A stretch of DNA of 64,000 nucleotides from the NCBI GenBank assembly GCA_027490955.1, contig JAIXXB010000033.1, forward strand, positions 26,990 to 90,989. The letters are read 5' to 3'. The notes beneath the pieces are model-generated. The model saw nothing but the letters and a program-made list of their open reading frames with translations. It did not search any database and was not told where the DNA came from. Of the stretch, positions 16,347-25,389 are shown piece after piece. The stretch is from Rhodobacter sp. Its GTDB lineage: Bacteria > Pseudomonadota > Alphaproteobacteria > Rhodobacterales > Rhodobacteraceae. The position numbers were made by a program, and so were the translations under genes. Each line of letters begins with the position of its first letter. The stretch's first letter is position 1.

Positions 16347-18290
16347 TTAATGCGCGGGGGGCAGGGCGGCAAATCCAAATTCGGCGATGGCGGCATCCAG
16401 CGTCAGCGTCTGGCTGCCCTGATCGCCAAGGCGGCGCACAGACACAGTACCATCGGCCACTTCTTGCATGCCCACGGCAAAGATCACAGGCACTTTGCCC
16501 ACCGAATGTTCGCGCACTTTGTAATTGATCTTCTCATTGCGAATATCGGCCTCGGCGCGCACGCCCGCCTTTTGCAAAGCGGCCACCACCTGATGCACAA
16601 AGCCATCTGCGTCCGAGACGATAGAGGCCACAACCACCTGACGCGGGGCCAACCAAAACGGCAGTTTGCCCGCGTAGTTTTCAATCAAAATGCCGATAAA
16701 GCGTTCAAAGCTGCCCAGCACGGCGCGGTGCAGCATCACGGGGCGGTGCTTGCCGCCATCGACGCCGACATATTCCGCATCAAGGCGCACAGGCAGGTTA
16801 AAATCGGCTTGGAACGTGCCGCATTGCCATTGGCGGCCAATGGCATCGGTCAGTTTGAAATCCAGCTTTGGCCCATAAAACGCGCCATCCCCTTCGGCGA
16901 CCTCGTATGGCAGGCCCAGCCCTTCGATGGCCTTTTGCAGCGCGCCTTCGGCCTTGTCCCAAACCTCATCGCTGCCCACGCGCACATCGGGGCGGGTGGA
17001 GAGTTTGATATCAAAACTGTCAAAGCCTAGGTCTTTGTAAACGCTGGACAAAAGCGCGATAAAGGCGGCGCATTCGGATTCGATCTGATCTTCGGTGCAG
17101 AAAATATGCGCGTCATCTTGGGTAAAGCCGCGCACACGCATCAGCCCATGCATAGAGCCAGAGGATTCGTAGCGGTGGCACGATCCAAATTCGGCCAGAC
17201 GCAGCGGCAGATCGCGGTAAGATTTCAGGCCCTGATTGAACACCTGCACATGGCAGGGGCAATTCATGGGTTTCAGGGCATTGATGCGCTTTTCCTTCGC
17301 GCCCTCTTCGTCCACCTCGACGATGAACATATTTTCGCGGTACGCCTCCCAATGGCCCGACTTTTCCCACAAAACGCGGTCAACCACTTGCGGGGTTTTG
17401 ATTTCCTTATAGCCTGCCACGCGCAGGCGGCCGCGCATGTAATCTTCCAATTGGCGGTAAATCGTCCAGCCATTGGGGTGCCAAAACACCATGCCGGGGG
17501 CCTCGTCTTGGATATGGAACAAATCCATCTCGCGGCCCAATTTGCGATGGTCGCGCTTGGCGGCCTCTTCCAGCATGGTCAGATGCGCCTTCAGATCGTC
17601 GCGGTTTTTAAAGGCCAGCCCATAGATGCGTTGCAGCATCGGGCGGGAGGCATCGCCCAGCCAATAGGCCCCTGCGATATGGGTCAGTTTAAAGGCATCG
17701 GATGGAACCTGCCCCGTGTGCTGCAAATGCGGGCCACGGCACAGGTCTTGCCAATGCCCATGCCAATACATGCGCAGGTCCTCGCCGGGCGGAATGCGGT
17801 TGATCAGTTCCACCTTAAACGGCTCGCCGCGCCCCTCGTAATAGGCGATGGCGCGGGCGCGATCCCAAACCTCGGTGCGCACAGGCTCGCGCGCATTGAT
17901 GATTTGGCGCATTTTGGCCTCTATCGCGGCCAGATCATCGGGGGTGAAAGGCTCGGCGCGGTCGAAATCGTAAAACCAACCTTCGTCGCGCACGGGGCCG
18001 ATGGTGACTTTGACATCGGGCCAGATTTCCTGCACCGCGCGGGCCATGATATGGGCGCAGTCATGGCGGATCAGCTCCAGCGCGGGGCCATCATCGGCCA
18101 TGGAATGCAGGATGATTTTGGCATCCGCCGTGATGGGCCAAGCCAAATCGTAATGCGCGCCGTTCACCGATGCGGAAATGGTTTTCTTGGCAAGGCTGGG
18201 GGCGATAGAGGCCGCCACTTCGGCAGCGGTAATCCCTGCGGGAAAGTCGCGCTGGTTGCCATCGGGGAAGGTTAGGGTGATGGTTGACAT
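16347..18290 (-). CDS. thrS: threonyl-tRNA synthetase
   Basis: 647 residues. An N-terminal TGS domain ([19 protein letters not shown] onward) is followed by the editing domain with [11 protein letters not shown] and [10 protein letters not shown], then the class II catalytic core with [10 protein letters not shown], the motif 2 region [12 protein letters not shown] and the motif 3 region around [16 protein letters not shown], and a C-terminal anticodon-binding domain. It charges tRNA-Thr. ATG 18290 is used; a TTG one codon upstream is also in frame. The upstream region has a small inverted repeat GCGGGT-T-ACCCGC (18330-18342), which could be a regulatory site, but no T-box is expected in this lineage. 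Confidence 0.96.
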   Translation of the reverse strand: MSTITLTFPDGNQRDFPAGITAAEVAASIAPSLAKKTISASVNGAHYDLAWPITADAKIILHSMADDGPALELIRHDCAHIMARAVQEIWPDVKVTIGPVRDEGWFYDFDRAEPFTPDDLAAIEAKMRQIINAREPVRTEVWDRARAIAYYEGRGEPFKVELINRIPPGEDLRMYWHGHWQDLCRGPHLQHTGQVPSDAFKLTHIAGAYWLGDASRPMLQRIYGLAFKNRDDLKAHLTMLEEAAKRDHRKLGREMDLFHIQDEAPGMVFWHPNGWTIYRQLEDYMRGRLRVAGYKEIKTPQVVDRVLWEKSGHWEAYRENMFIVEVDEEGAKEKRINALKPMNCPCHVQVFNQGLKSYRDLPLRLAEFGSCHRYESSGSMHGLMRVRGFTQDDAHIFCTEDQIESECAAFIALLSSVYKDLGFDSFDIKLSTRPDVRVGSDEVWDKAEGALQKAIEGLGLPYEVAEGDGAFYGPKLDFKLTDAIGRQWQCGTFQADFNLPVRLDAEYVGVDGGKHRPVMLHRAVLGSFERFIGILIENYAGKLPFWLAPRQVVVASIVSDADGFVHQVVAALQKAGVRAEADIRNEKINYKVREHSVGKVPVIFAVGMQEVADGTVSVRRLGDQGSQTLTLDAAIAEFGFAALPPAH

Positions 18291-18410
18291 CAAAGCCTCA
18301 TCTGTTTTGCGCCTACGAAACGCACGGTTGCGGGTTACCCGCGCATTTGCCTTGCGCGGTCTGGGATTGTCAAGAAAGCGCAGCTATATTTGCAGCAAAG
18401 GAGTGCAAAG

Positions 18411-19148
18411 ATGACAAGCTTTCATCACACCGCGGCAGGGCGCAATCTGGCCTATGACCATGTGGCAGGCACCAGCGCCAGCATCATCTTCTTGGGCGGG
18501 TTTCGCAGTGACATGACGGGCACGAAAGCGGCCCATTTGGCGGCATGGGCGGCAAAAACGGATATGGATTTCCTGCGCTTTGATTATTCGGGCCATGGGC
18601 AATCTTCGGGCGATTTTCGAGATGGCTGCATATCCGATTGGTGTGCAGATGGGGCAGATATCATCCGCGCCCGCGCCAAGCCGCCCTATATTTTGGTCGG
18701 ATCCTCTATGGGCGGCTGGATTGCGCTGTTGCTGGCGCGCGCCATGCAGGGTGCCGTGGCAGGTCTGGTGGGCATCGCCGCTGCGCCAGATTTCACCGAA
18801 GATTCGATCTGGGCTGGCTTTTCAGATGCGCAAAAGGCGCAGCTTGCGCGCACAGGCGCGGTGCAAATCCCGTCAGATTACGGCGATCCCTATACAATCA
18901 CACAAAAGCTGATCGAAGATGGCCGCCGCAACCTTGTGCTGCGCGCGCCATTGCATTTGCCCTTTCCCGTGCGATTGCTACAAGGCACGGCAGATGCCGA
19001 AGTGCCCGTCTCGGTCGCTTCGCGCCTGTTGGATCATGCCAGCGGGGAGGATATACGCCTGACCTTGGTCAAAGGCGCGGATCATCGGTTTTCCAGCCCT
19101 GACTGCCTTGATCTTATCACGCAAACGCTGATGGCTCTGCCGCGCTAA
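18411..19148 (+). CDS. alpha/beta hydrolase
   Basis: 245 residues. The nucleophile elbow is GSSMGG (Ser at about residue 101), and DHRF near the C-terminus supplies the catalytic His. The oxyanion region is FLGGFRSDMTG and a FDYSGHGQSSG segment follows, resembling the ABHD10-type palmitoyl or mycophenolic-acyl thioesterase/esterase family. The start at 18411 is fixed by AAAGGAG about 9 bases upstream. It is divergent from thrS and convergent with phaZ. The physiological substrate is unknown. Confidence 0.82.
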   Translation: MTSFHHTAAGRNLAYDHVAGTSASIIFLGGFRSDMTGTKAAHLAAWAAKTDMDFLRFDYSGHGQSSGDFRDGCISDWCADGADIIRARAKPPYILVGSSMGGWIALLLARAMQGAVAGLVGIAAAPDFTEDSIWAGFSDAQKAQLARTGAVQIPSDYGDPYTITQKLIEDGRRNLVLRAPLHLPFPVRLLQGTADAEVPVSVASRLLDHASGEDIRLTLVKGADHRFSSPDCLDLITQTLMALPR

Positions 19149-19149
19149 C

Positions 19150-19222
19150 GCTTCTTCTTTTTCCAAATATCCCACGGGGGGGCTGCTTTGCGCCGCAAAG
19201 CAGCGGGGGTGTGAAACCCCCA
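19150..19222 (-). repeat. 3' intergenic hairpin/GGATATTT/AAGAAGAAG element, copy 1
   Basis: Read on the minus strand it follows the phaZ stop codon after about 5 bp. It has a G/C-rich hairpin region, then CCCCCCCGTGGGATATTT, then GGAAAAAGAAGAAG. Six further copies occur in the window at comparable positions behind other genes. Confidence 0.7.
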
Positions 19223-19227
19223 TTGGC

Positions 19228-20457
19228 CTAGCTGTTCGCGTCGATGAAATTCAACACCAAGGGGCGAATGTTCAAGCGCCAGCTTTTGCCCGCAAAAATC
19301 CCGTAATGGCCTGCGCCAGCTTCCAAATGCTGGGCCTTTTTATCAGGCGGCAGACCCGTCAGCAAATCCAGCGCGGCAAGGCATTGGCCGGGGGCAGAGA
19401 TATCGTCATCCTCGCCTTCGACAATCATCACTGCCACATGGCTGATCGCGCCAATATCCACCTGCACCCCATTCAGCGTAAAGACATTGCGCGCGATTTC
19501 GCGGTTTTTGAAAATACGCTCGACAGTCGATAGATAAAACTCGGCCGTCATATCCATCACCGCCAGATATTCATCATAAAAGCGGTTATGCGCGTCATAG
19601 TCGGATGCCTCGCCTTGGGCGACGCGGATGATCTGGTCGGAAAACGCTTTGGAATGGCGCTGGGCATTCATCGAGATAAAGCCCTGCAATTGCAGCATTC
19701 CCGGATAGACCAGCCGCCCCGCGCCGCGATATTTAAAGCCCACGCGCTGAATGGCGGTTTGTTCCAATTGGCCCATGGTCACGCGCGCGCCAAAATCGGT
19801 CACTTCGGTGGGGGCCGCGTCGGGGTCAACTGGCCCGCCGATCAGCGTCAGGCTGCGCGGCTGTGCGGCGGGGTCAGTCTGGGCCAAATAGGCCGTTGCG
19901 GCAAGGGTCAGCGGCACAGGCTGGCAGACGGCGATCACATGGGTGTCGGGGCCAAGGTGGCGCATGAATTCCACCAGATACATCGTGTAATCTTCGATAT
20001 CGAATTTGCCCGCCGAAACAGGCACATCGCGCGCATTGCGCCAATCGGTCACATAAATATCGGCATCAGGCAAAAGGCTGGCCACAGTGCTGCGCAACAG
20101 CGTTGCATAATGGCCCGACATCGGCGCGATCAGCAGCACTTTGCGTGCCATAGGCGCACGGCGGCGCACCGAAAAATAGATCAAATCGCCAAAGGGTTTT
20201 TCAATTTCGGTGACCACATCGACAAGGTGGTCTTGCCCATCTGCGGCGGGAATCGAACGAATGGCCCAATCAGGCTTGGCCACCATACGTTCAAAGCTGC
20301 GCTCGGTCACCTCGCCCCATGCGGCGGCCCATTGCAGCATCGGGTTTGGCACCAGCGCAAAGGCAGGGTAAGAGCCAATCGCCCGCGCAGATGCCCCCAG
20401 CCACGCATTCGTGTTGCGCAGGCTTTCCATCAGGTCATAAGTGGCCATATACTTCAT
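19228..20457 (-). CDS. phaZ: intracellular polyhydroxybutyrate depolymerase
   Basis: 409 residues from ATG 20457, set by AAGGAG upstream; the longer frame overlaps the regulatory region and is not real. AVCQPVPLTLAATAYL contains the active-site Cys used by Ralstonia-type intracellular depolymerases in place of the usual lipase-box Ser, and a GEDDDISAP Asp-containing segment and AGAGHYGIFAG His segment complete the triad. It degrades stored PHB granules. It is divergently transcribed from phaC across a 119-bp region carrying a perfect PhaR-type operator. Confidence 0.92.
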   Translation of the reverse strand: MKYMATYDLMESLRNTNAWLGASARAIGSYPAFALVPNPMLQWAAAWGEVTERSFERMVAKPDWAIRSIPAADGQDHLVDVVTEIEKPFGDLIYFSVRRRAPMARKVLLIAPMSGHYATLLRSTVASLLPDADIYVTDWRNARDVPVSAGKFDIEDYTMYLVEFMRHLGPDTHVIAVCQPVPLTLAATAYLAQTDPAAQPRSLTLIGGPVDPDAAPTEVTDFGARVTMGQLEQTAIQRVGFKYRGAGRLVYPGMLQLQGFISMNAQRHSKAFSDQIIRVAQGEASDYDAHNRFYDEYLAVMDMTAEFYLSTVERIFKNREIARNVFTLNGVQVDIGAISHVAVMIVEGEDDDISAPGQCLAALDLLTGLPPDKKAQHLEAGAGHYGIFAGKSWRLNIRPLVLNFIDANS

Positions 20458-20539
20458 CACGACTCCTTGCGGGGTAACGGCCCCTCTGGCTATCCCCGTT
20501 GCCGCATAGGGCGGCAGCTTGGGGCTAGGATGCAGACAA

Positions 20540-20554
20540 TGCTGCACAGCAGCA
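20540..20554. promoter_or_regulatory. PhaR-type operator between phaZ and phaC
   Basis: TGCTGC-ACA-GCAGCA is a perfect inverted repeat containing CTGC-N3-GCAG, the TGC-rich site described for Paracoccus denitrificans PhaR. It lies in the shared phaZ/phaC intergenic region, 23 bp before the phaC start, and could govern both genes. The same palindrome with a different spacer lies upstream of the phasin gene. Confidence 0.75.
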
Positions 20555-20576
20555 AGGTTAGGGGAGAAGCTTTGCG

Positions 20577-22577
20577 ATGACAACAGGTAAGCGAAAATCA
20601 TCGCAAAATGATACAGGCGCAAAGCCCGCCCGACCCAAGCGGCAAAAACAAGCGGCCCAAGACCCAAGCGCGGTGCAAAACAGCCCGCCCCCACACAGCC
20701 CGCCCCCGCACAGCCCGCCCCCACATAGCCCGCCAAACCCGCCCCCACATCAGGCCCAACCCGCCCAAGATGATGCCCCGGATGCTAAGGGCGCGGCAGA
20801 GCATGGCGCGCGCCCAGATCGGCTGGCAGAAAATCTAAAGAAAATCGAAGCTCTGTCCCAGCGCCTGACCGCCGCGCTGGCCGCGCAAAAGGCCCATGAC
20901 GCCGCGCTAGACGGGCCAGGGCAAGAGTTGATGATGCAGGCCGCGGCGGCCTATCTGGCAACGATGATGCAAAATCCGTCGAAGATTATCGAACAGCAGG
21001 TCGCCTATTGGGGCAAAACCCTAACCCATTACGCCGAGGCGCAAAAAGCCTTGGCCAGCGGTGAATTTCGCGCGCCTGCGGCCCCTACGGCGCAAGACCG
21101 CCGCTTTTCCAACCCGCTTTGGTCAACCCATCCGTTCTTCAGCTTTGTCAAAGAGCAATATCTGATTGGCGCCGAGGCGGTGCAATCGACTGTGGGCCAA
21201 ATCGATGGGCTGGCAGGCCATCAGCGCGCGCGGTTGGAGTATTTCACCAAGCAACTGATCGACATGATGGCCCCGACCAATTTTCTGGCCACCAACCCCG
21301 ATGCGCTGGAACAGGCGATTGCCACCGATGGGCAAAGCCTTGTCGCGGGGCTGGAAAATCTGGTCGCTGATCTAGAGGCGAATGGCGGCGCGCTGGCCGT
21401 TTCGCTGGCCGATCGCAGCGCCTTTCGCGTGGGCGAGAATCTGGCCACCACCGCAGGGGCAGTGGTGTTTCGCAACGCATTGTTCGAGTTGATCCAATAC
21501 AGCCCCAGCACGGATTGGGTCTATGAAACCCCGCTGCTGATTTTTCCGCCATGGATCAACAAATTCTATGTGCTGGATCTAAGCGCGCGCAACAGTTTGA
21601 TAAAATGGATTGTGGATCAAGGCTTTACGCTGTTTGTCGTCTCTTGGGTCAATCCAGATTCCAGCTATGCCGACACGTCGATGGATGATTATATCCAAGA
21701 CGGGTATTTGGCCGCCATGGATGCGGTGCGCGCGATCACGGGGCAGGCGCAGATCAATGTGGTGGGCTATTGCATCGCAGGCACGACGCTGGGCCTGACG
21801 CTGGCGCATTTGCAAAACCACGGGCAAAGCCCTGCAAAATCGGCCACATTCTTTACCACGCTGACCGATTTTTCCGACCCGGGCGAAGTGGGCGTGTTTT
21901 TGGAAAACGACTTTGTCGATGGGATTGAACGCCAATCGGCCAGCGATGGGATATTGTCCAAAACCTTCATGGCGCGGACATTTTCGTTTTTGCGATCGAA
22001 CGAATTGATTTGGACACCCGCGATCAAATCTTACATGATGGGGCAAACTCCGCCTGCCTTTGATTTGCTGTATTGGAACGGCGATGGCACCAATTTGCCT
22101 GCCAAAATGGCGGTGCAATATCTGCGCGATCTGTGCCAAGACAACGGCTTTGCGGGCGGCACATACCGCGTCTTGGGCAAGCCAGTGCGCCTGTCAGATG
22201 TCACGCTGCCCATCTATGCGATTGCCTGCGAGACCGACCATATCGCCCATTGGCGCGGCAGTTTTAACGGCATGGCGCAGATGGGATCGTCTGAGAAAAC
22301 CTTTATTCTGGCGCAGTCGGGCCATATCGCGGGCATCGTCAACCCGCCCAGTAAGGATAAATATGGCCATTACACCAATGCGGCCCCCGTGGCGGGCAAT
22401 CCCGAAGATTGGAAAGCGGGGGCGCAGTTTCATGCGGGGTCTTGGTGGCCGCGCTGGGCGGCGTGGCTTGCGCAGCGTTCGGGCGCGCGAATTGCTGCAC
22501 CTGCATTGGGCGGGCCGAATCATCCCGTGCTTTGCCCCGCCCCAGGCACCTATGTTTTGGCCAGCCCAAAGGCGTGA
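20577..22577 (+). CDS. phaC: class I polyhydroxyalkanoate synthase
   Basis: 666 residues, long for a class I PhaC because of an N-terminal Lys- and Pro-rich extension (about residues 1-70) with repeated SPPPH units. The catalytic domain has GYCIAG (GxCxxG box with nucleophile Cys), the PSTDWVYETPLLIFPPWINKFYVLDL region, the Asp-containing CETDHIAHW and the His-containing AQSGHIAGIVNPP. It polymerises (R)-3-hydroxyacyl-CoA into PHB at granules. The start has GGGGAGAAG upstream. It faces phaZ across the PhaR operator and is followed by the phasin and phaR genes. Confidence 0.95.
   Translation: MTTGKRKSSQNDTGAKPARPKRQKQAAQDPSAVQNSPPPHSPPPHSPPPHSPPNPPPHQAQPAQDDAPDAKGAAEHGARPDRLAENLKKIEALSQRLTAALAAQKAHDAALDGPGQELMMQAAAAYLATMMQNPSKIIEQQVAYWGKTLTHYAEAQKALASGEFRAPAAPTAQDRRFSNPLWSTHPFFSFVKEQYLIGAEAVQSTVGQIDGLAGHQRARLEYFTKQLIDMMAPTNFLATNPDALEQAIATDGQSLVAGLENLVADLEANGGALAVSLADRSAFRVGENLATTAGAVVFRNALFELIQYSPSTDWVYETPLLIFPPWINKFYVLDLSARNSLIKWIVDQGFTLFVVSWVNPDSSYADTSMDDYIQDGYLAAMDAVRAITGQAQINVVGYCIAGTTLGLTLAHLQNHGQSPAKSATFFTTLTDFSDPGEVGVFLENDFVDGIERQSASDGILSKTFMARTFSFLRSNELIWTPAIKSYMMGQTPPAFDLLYWNGDGTNLPAKMAVQYLRDLCQDNGFAGGTYRVLGKPVRLSDVTLPIYAIACETDHIAHWRGSFNGMAQMGSSEKTFILAQSGHIAGIVNPPSKDKYGHYTNAAPVAGNPEDWKAGAQFHAGSWWPRWAAWLAQRSGARIAAPALGGPNHPVLCPAPGTYVLASPKA
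20685..20757 (+). repeat. 15-bp tandem repeats coding a Pro-His-Ser linker in PhaC
   Basis: Near-identical 15-bp units of the form CACAGCCCGCCCCCA occur about four times and encode HSPPP repeats in the disordered N-terminal extension of PhaC. Such repeats can change copy number by slippage. Confidence 0.65.
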
Positions 22578-22710
22578 AAGCGCCTGTAAACTAAGGTGGA
22601 TTGACAGCGACTTTGCGCGCTTTCGCGGTGATTTTCGCGCGGGTATCGGTATTTTGTAAATCTGCCAAAGGCTTAGGCGGGCTATGCCGCAGTGCAGAAA
22701 AACCTTGCAA

Positions 22711-22725
22711 TGCTGCGATGCAGCA
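22711..22725. promoter_or_regulatory. PhaR-type operator upstream of the phasin gene
   Basis: TGCTGC-GAT-GCAGCA, a perfect inverted repeat of the same type as at 20540-20554, 53 bp before the phasin ATG. Derepression of phasin when PhaR leaves for the PHB granule is the established logic in Paracoccus. Confidence 0.75.
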
Positions 22726-22777
22726 TGTATATATTGGGCATCGAATACCTCCCGCATATCAATCACAGGAGCCTGTT

Positions 22778-23224
22778 ATGGCAACCACCACCGATTTCAC
22801 CAAAGTTATGACCGACATGATGGCAAAGTTCCCAATGGACACCACCGCCATGCAGACCGCGTTCAAAACGCAGGCGGCCTTTGGCGAGAAAATGGCCAAA
22901 GTTGCGCTGGAAGCTGCTGAAAAGTCGACCGAGTTGTCGGCAAAATGGACCAAAGAAACTTTGGCCAAAATCTCGACCGCAGCAACCGCCAAGGCTGACG
23001 TGGCAGATTACACGAAAGCTGCGACCGATTTCGCATCGGCTTCGGCAGAAACCGCTGCTGAAAATCTGGCCGCTTTCGCGGAAATCGCGAAAAAAGTGCA
23101 ACTGGACACTGTCGAGCTGCTGATGGCGGCTGGCAAGGACGTGGCGGCAGAGGCCAGCGCCGCTGTGCAAAAAGCCACCACCGAGGCCACCGCTACGGTG
23201 AAAAAAGCCGCTGCTGCAAAGTAA
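22778..23224 (+). CDS. phaP: phasin (PHB granule-associated protein)
   Basis: 148 residues, almost wholly amphipathic helix rich in Ala, Lys, Glu and Thr, without a signal peptide. MATTTDFTKVMTDMMAKFPMD begins the phasin_2-type sequence and a KKVQLDTVELLMAAG segment follows. Phasins coat PHB granules and control their size. ACAGGAGCC precedes the start. The location between phaC and phaR, with an operator upstream and a strong terminator downstream, indicates a separate, strongly expressed transcript. Confidence 0.9.
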   Translation: MATTTDFTKVMTDMMAKFPMDTTAMQTAFKTQAAFGEKMAKVALEAAEKSTELSAKWTKETLAKISTAATAKADVADYTKAATDFASASAETAAENLAAFAEIAKKVQLDTVELLMAAGKDVAAEASAAVQKATTEATATVKKAAAAK

Positions 23225-23246
23225 GCGCGACCTTTTGATGATGTAA

Positions 23247-23281
23247 AAGAGCGGGCCGCCCAGCCCGCTCTTGTTTTTTTT
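23247..23281 (+). terminator. intrinsic terminator after phasin
   Basis: AAGAGCGGGC pairs with GCCCGCTCTT around a six-base loop, followed by G and a run of eight T. This is a textbook Rho-independent terminator. Confidence 0.92.
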
Positions 23282-23302
23282 CTGCGCTGCCGTAAGCTTG
23301 TT

Positions 23303-23319
23303 TGCAGATGCAATATGCA
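23303..23319. promoter_or_regulatory. TGCA-rich stretch upstream of phaR
   Basis: Three TGCA tetramers at 23303, 23309 and 23316 lie 20-36 bp before the phaR start. In Paracoccus PhaR represses its own gene through TGC-rich DNA, so this may be a weak autoregulatory site. It is not a clean palindrome. Confidence 0.35.
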
Positions 23320-23338
23320 CCATCACTGGGGGGGCCAC

Positions 23339-23917
23339 ATGAGCGAGACGCAAAAGCCGCTGCTGATTAAGCGTTATGCAAGCCGTCGTTTGTATAATAC
23401 CGAAACGTCGGATTATGTGACGCTGGAAGATATCGCAGGCTTTGTGCGGGCAGGGCGCGAAGTGCAGATTGTCGATTTGAAATCGGGCGATGATTTGACG
23501 CGGCAATATTTGCTGCAAATCGTGGCAGAACATGAATCCAAAGGCGATACCGTGCTGCCGACCAATGTTTTGACGGATTTGGTGCGCAGCTATACCACCA
23601 ATATTCAATCGGTCGTGCCGCAGTTTTTGGCCGCCAGTTTCGAGATGCTGCGCGATGGGCAGACCAAAGTGATTGAAAACATGAACGCCATTCCAAACCC
23701 GATGGCGGCGATGCCAGGGTTCGAGTTGATGCGCCGCCAGCAAGAGGCATTTATGAAAACCATGATGGCAGGCGTGCCAGGTTGGGGCGGCGGCGAGGAT
23801 AAGCCCACAGCCACAGCGCGCGAGGACAGCGCAGCAGGGGGCAATGACGCTGCCGCCGAACTTGCCGAAATCAAAAAGCAATTCGCCGCATTGCAAGACA
23901 AATTGTCCAAGCTGTAG
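23339..23917 (+). CDS. phaR: PHB synthesis repressor PhaR
   Basis: 192 residues from ATG 23339 (MSETQKPLLIKRYASRRLYN). The N-terminal ~65 residues are the PHB/PHA accumulation-regulator DNA-binding domain (KRYASRRLYNTETSDYVTL motif), followed by a second PHB_acc domain (QYLLQIVAEHESKG, LTDLVRSY) and a C-terminal Ala/Glu-rich tail ending in a coiled-coil-like ELAEIKKQFAALQDKLSKL. PhaR binds both PHB granules and TGC-rich operators, repressing phasin and itself when PHB is absent. Matching operators are present twice in this locus. A lysR gene follows after 2 bp. Confidence 0.93.
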   Translation: MSETQKPLLIKRYASRRLYNTETSDYVTLEDIAGFVRAGREVQIVDLKSGDDLTRQYLLQIVAEHESKGDTVLPTNVLTDLVRSYTTNIQSVVPQFLAASFEMLRDGQTKVIENMNAIPNPMAAMPGFELMRRQQEAFMKTMMAGVPGWGGGEDKPTATAREDSAAGGNDAAAELAEIKKQFAALQDKLSKL

Positions 23918-23919
23918 CG

Positions 23920-24870
23920 ATGCCACAGGCTGCGCCGGGGCGCGTGACGCTATGGGGCATCGAAGTGTTCTTGGCCGTGGCGGACGAGGGCACGATTTCG
24001 GGTGCGGCCAAACGGCTGGGGGTTAGCCCTTCGGCCATCAGCCAACAATTGGCCGTGGTCGAATCGGCGATGGGCGCGCAGCTTTTAGATCGCTCGGCCC
24101 GCCCGATGCATTTGACGCAGGCGGGCATCATGTTTCGCCGCCATGCGCAAACCATCCTAAATGCCGAGGCCGAGGCGCGGGCCGATTTGGCCATGGCCGA
24201 TTTGGGCGGGATGACCACGCTGCGCCTTGGGATGATCGAAGATTTCGACAACGAGGTGACCCCGCAACTGCTGACCACATTGGCGCAGGATTTAAAGGGA
24301 TGTCGGTTCTTGTTGGAAACAGGGGCCAGTCACCGCCTGCTGGATCAGCTTGAAACCCGCGCGCTGGATATTGTGGTGGTCACCGATATTGGGCCAGAAG
24401 GCACGTTCGAGGCGTGGCGCGAAGTGCATCCGCTGATGTCCGAACCCTTTATGGCGATTTATCCCAAAGGTTTGGAAGGGACGGATTTGCCGCTGATCCA
24501 ATATACCGAACGCCATGTGATGGGCCGCCAGATTGCCGCGCATTTGGCGCGCCAAAACATCCGCCTTGCCCATCGGTTCGAGTTGGACAGTTATCGCGCG
24601 ATTTTGGCAATGGTGGCAGGCGGGCAGGGTTGGACGATACTGCCGCCTCTTGCCCTGCATCACGGATCGCGGTTTCATGCAGGGGTTACGGCTGCGCCCT
24701 TGCCCTTTGCCCCGCTGTCGCGCCGCCTGTCGCTGATTGCGCGCGAAGGGGTTTTGCGCGACATTCCCGCGCAAATCGCCCAGCAGATGCGCGGGCTGAT
24801 CCAAAGGCGGGTGATCGCCCCCGCCCATGCCGAATGGCCATGGCTGCAAGGCGCATTGGAATTGGCCTAG
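23920..24870 (+). CDS. LysR-family transcriptional regulator
   Basis: 316 residues with an N-terminal winged helix-turn-helix (GIEVFLAVADEGTISGAAKRL, then VSPSAISQQLAVVESAMG) and a substrate-binding effector domain (TTLRLGMIEDF onward). It begins 2 bp after phaR and probably shares its transcript, an unusual attachment for a LysR regulator, which is normally divergent from its target. The target and co-inducer are unknown; a role in PHB control is possible only by context. Confidence 0.85.
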   Translation: MPQAAPGRVTLWGIEVFLAVADEGTISGAAKRLGVSPSAISQQLAVVESAMGAQLLDRSARPMHLTQAGIMFRRHAQTILNAEAEARADLAMADLGGMTTLRLGMIEDFDNEVTPQLLTTLAQDLKGCRFLLETGASHRLLDQLETRALDIVVVTDIGPEGTFEAWREVHPLMSEPFMAIYPKGLEGTDLPLIQYTERHVMGRQIAAHLARQNIRLAHRFELDSYRAILAMVAGGQGWTILPPLALHHGSRFHAGVTAAPLPFAPLSRRLSLIAREGVLRDIPAQIAQQMRGLIQRRVIAPAHAEWPWLQGALELA

Positions 24871-25037
24871 GGCACGGCAGCAGGCGCGGCGGGCAAAGCG
24901 GGCCTATCGGGCAAAGCGCATCTTGATCATACCATGCCCAAACCCGCCGCACAGCGCAAGATTTCAGCCGTTCACAATTTTGCTAACAGACTGATTTGCA
25001 TCTGGAAAAGACGCCCTTTGCCTCCCAAATCGCCCGT

Positions 25038-25078
25038 CGAAGGCAACAGCCTTCGCTGTGAATATGGCCCGTAGGGCC
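25038..25078 (+). other. two hairpins in the leader of the small EF-hand gene
   Basis: CGAAGGC-AACA-GCCTTCG (25038-25055, with overlapping bases) is followed by GGCCC-GTA-GGGCC (25066-25078), ending shortly before the GAAGGA ribosome site. There is no T-run, so these look like 5' UTR structures rather than a terminator. The rest of the 24871-25101 gap shows nothing I recognise. Confidence 0.45.
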
Positions 25079-25101
25079 GCGACGAAAGAAGGATATAACC
25101 C

Positions 25102-25341
25102 ATGAAAAAAATCGCTCTTGCATTGGCTGCAACCTTGGCAACCGCAGGTGCTGCTTTGGCGCAGGCACCCGAAGTGAAAGATGCAGATGGCAACGGCACC
25201 TTTAGCCTGACCGAGGTGCAAGCCGCCTATCCCAGCGCGACCGAAGAGGCGTTCAAAGCTGCTGACACGGATGCCAGCGGCGAGCTGTCGGCGGACGAGT
25301 TGGCAAAAGCTGTGGAAGCAAAATCCTTTGACGCCAAGTAA
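25102..25341 (+). CDS. small secreted two-EF-hand protein
   Basis: 79 residues with a Sec signal peptide (MKKIALALAATLATAGAALA, cleavage after AQA). It has two EF-hand-like loops, DADGNGTFSLTE and DTDASGELSADE. The predicted role is periplasmic calcium binding. A GAAGGA site precedes the ATG. It is convergent with pyc across a bidirectional terminator. It shares domain type with the four-EF-hand protein at 4517-5077 but is much shorter. Confidence 0.82.
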   Translation: MKKIALALAATLATAGAALAQAPEVKDADGNGTFSLTEVQAAYPSATEEAFKAADTDASGELSADELAKAVEAKSFDAK

Positions 25342-25361
25342 TCTTGCCGCCAAGGCAGGAA

Positions 25362-25389
25362 AGGCCGCCCGCAAGGGCGGCCTGTTTCA
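25362..25389. terminator. terminator between EF-hand gene and pyc
   Basis: AGGCCGCCC-GCAA-GGGCGGCCT, a 9-bp perfect stem followed by TGTTTCATT on the plus strand and GAAAGG-type sequence on the other. It ends the small EF-hand transcript and possibly pyc. Confidence 0.75.

Noticed and set aside
18330..18342. Possible attenuator for thrS from GCGGGT-T-ACCCGC
   Set aside because: It is a single small inverted repeat with no terminator/antiterminator pair and no T-box is known in this lineage; recorded only in the thrS entry.
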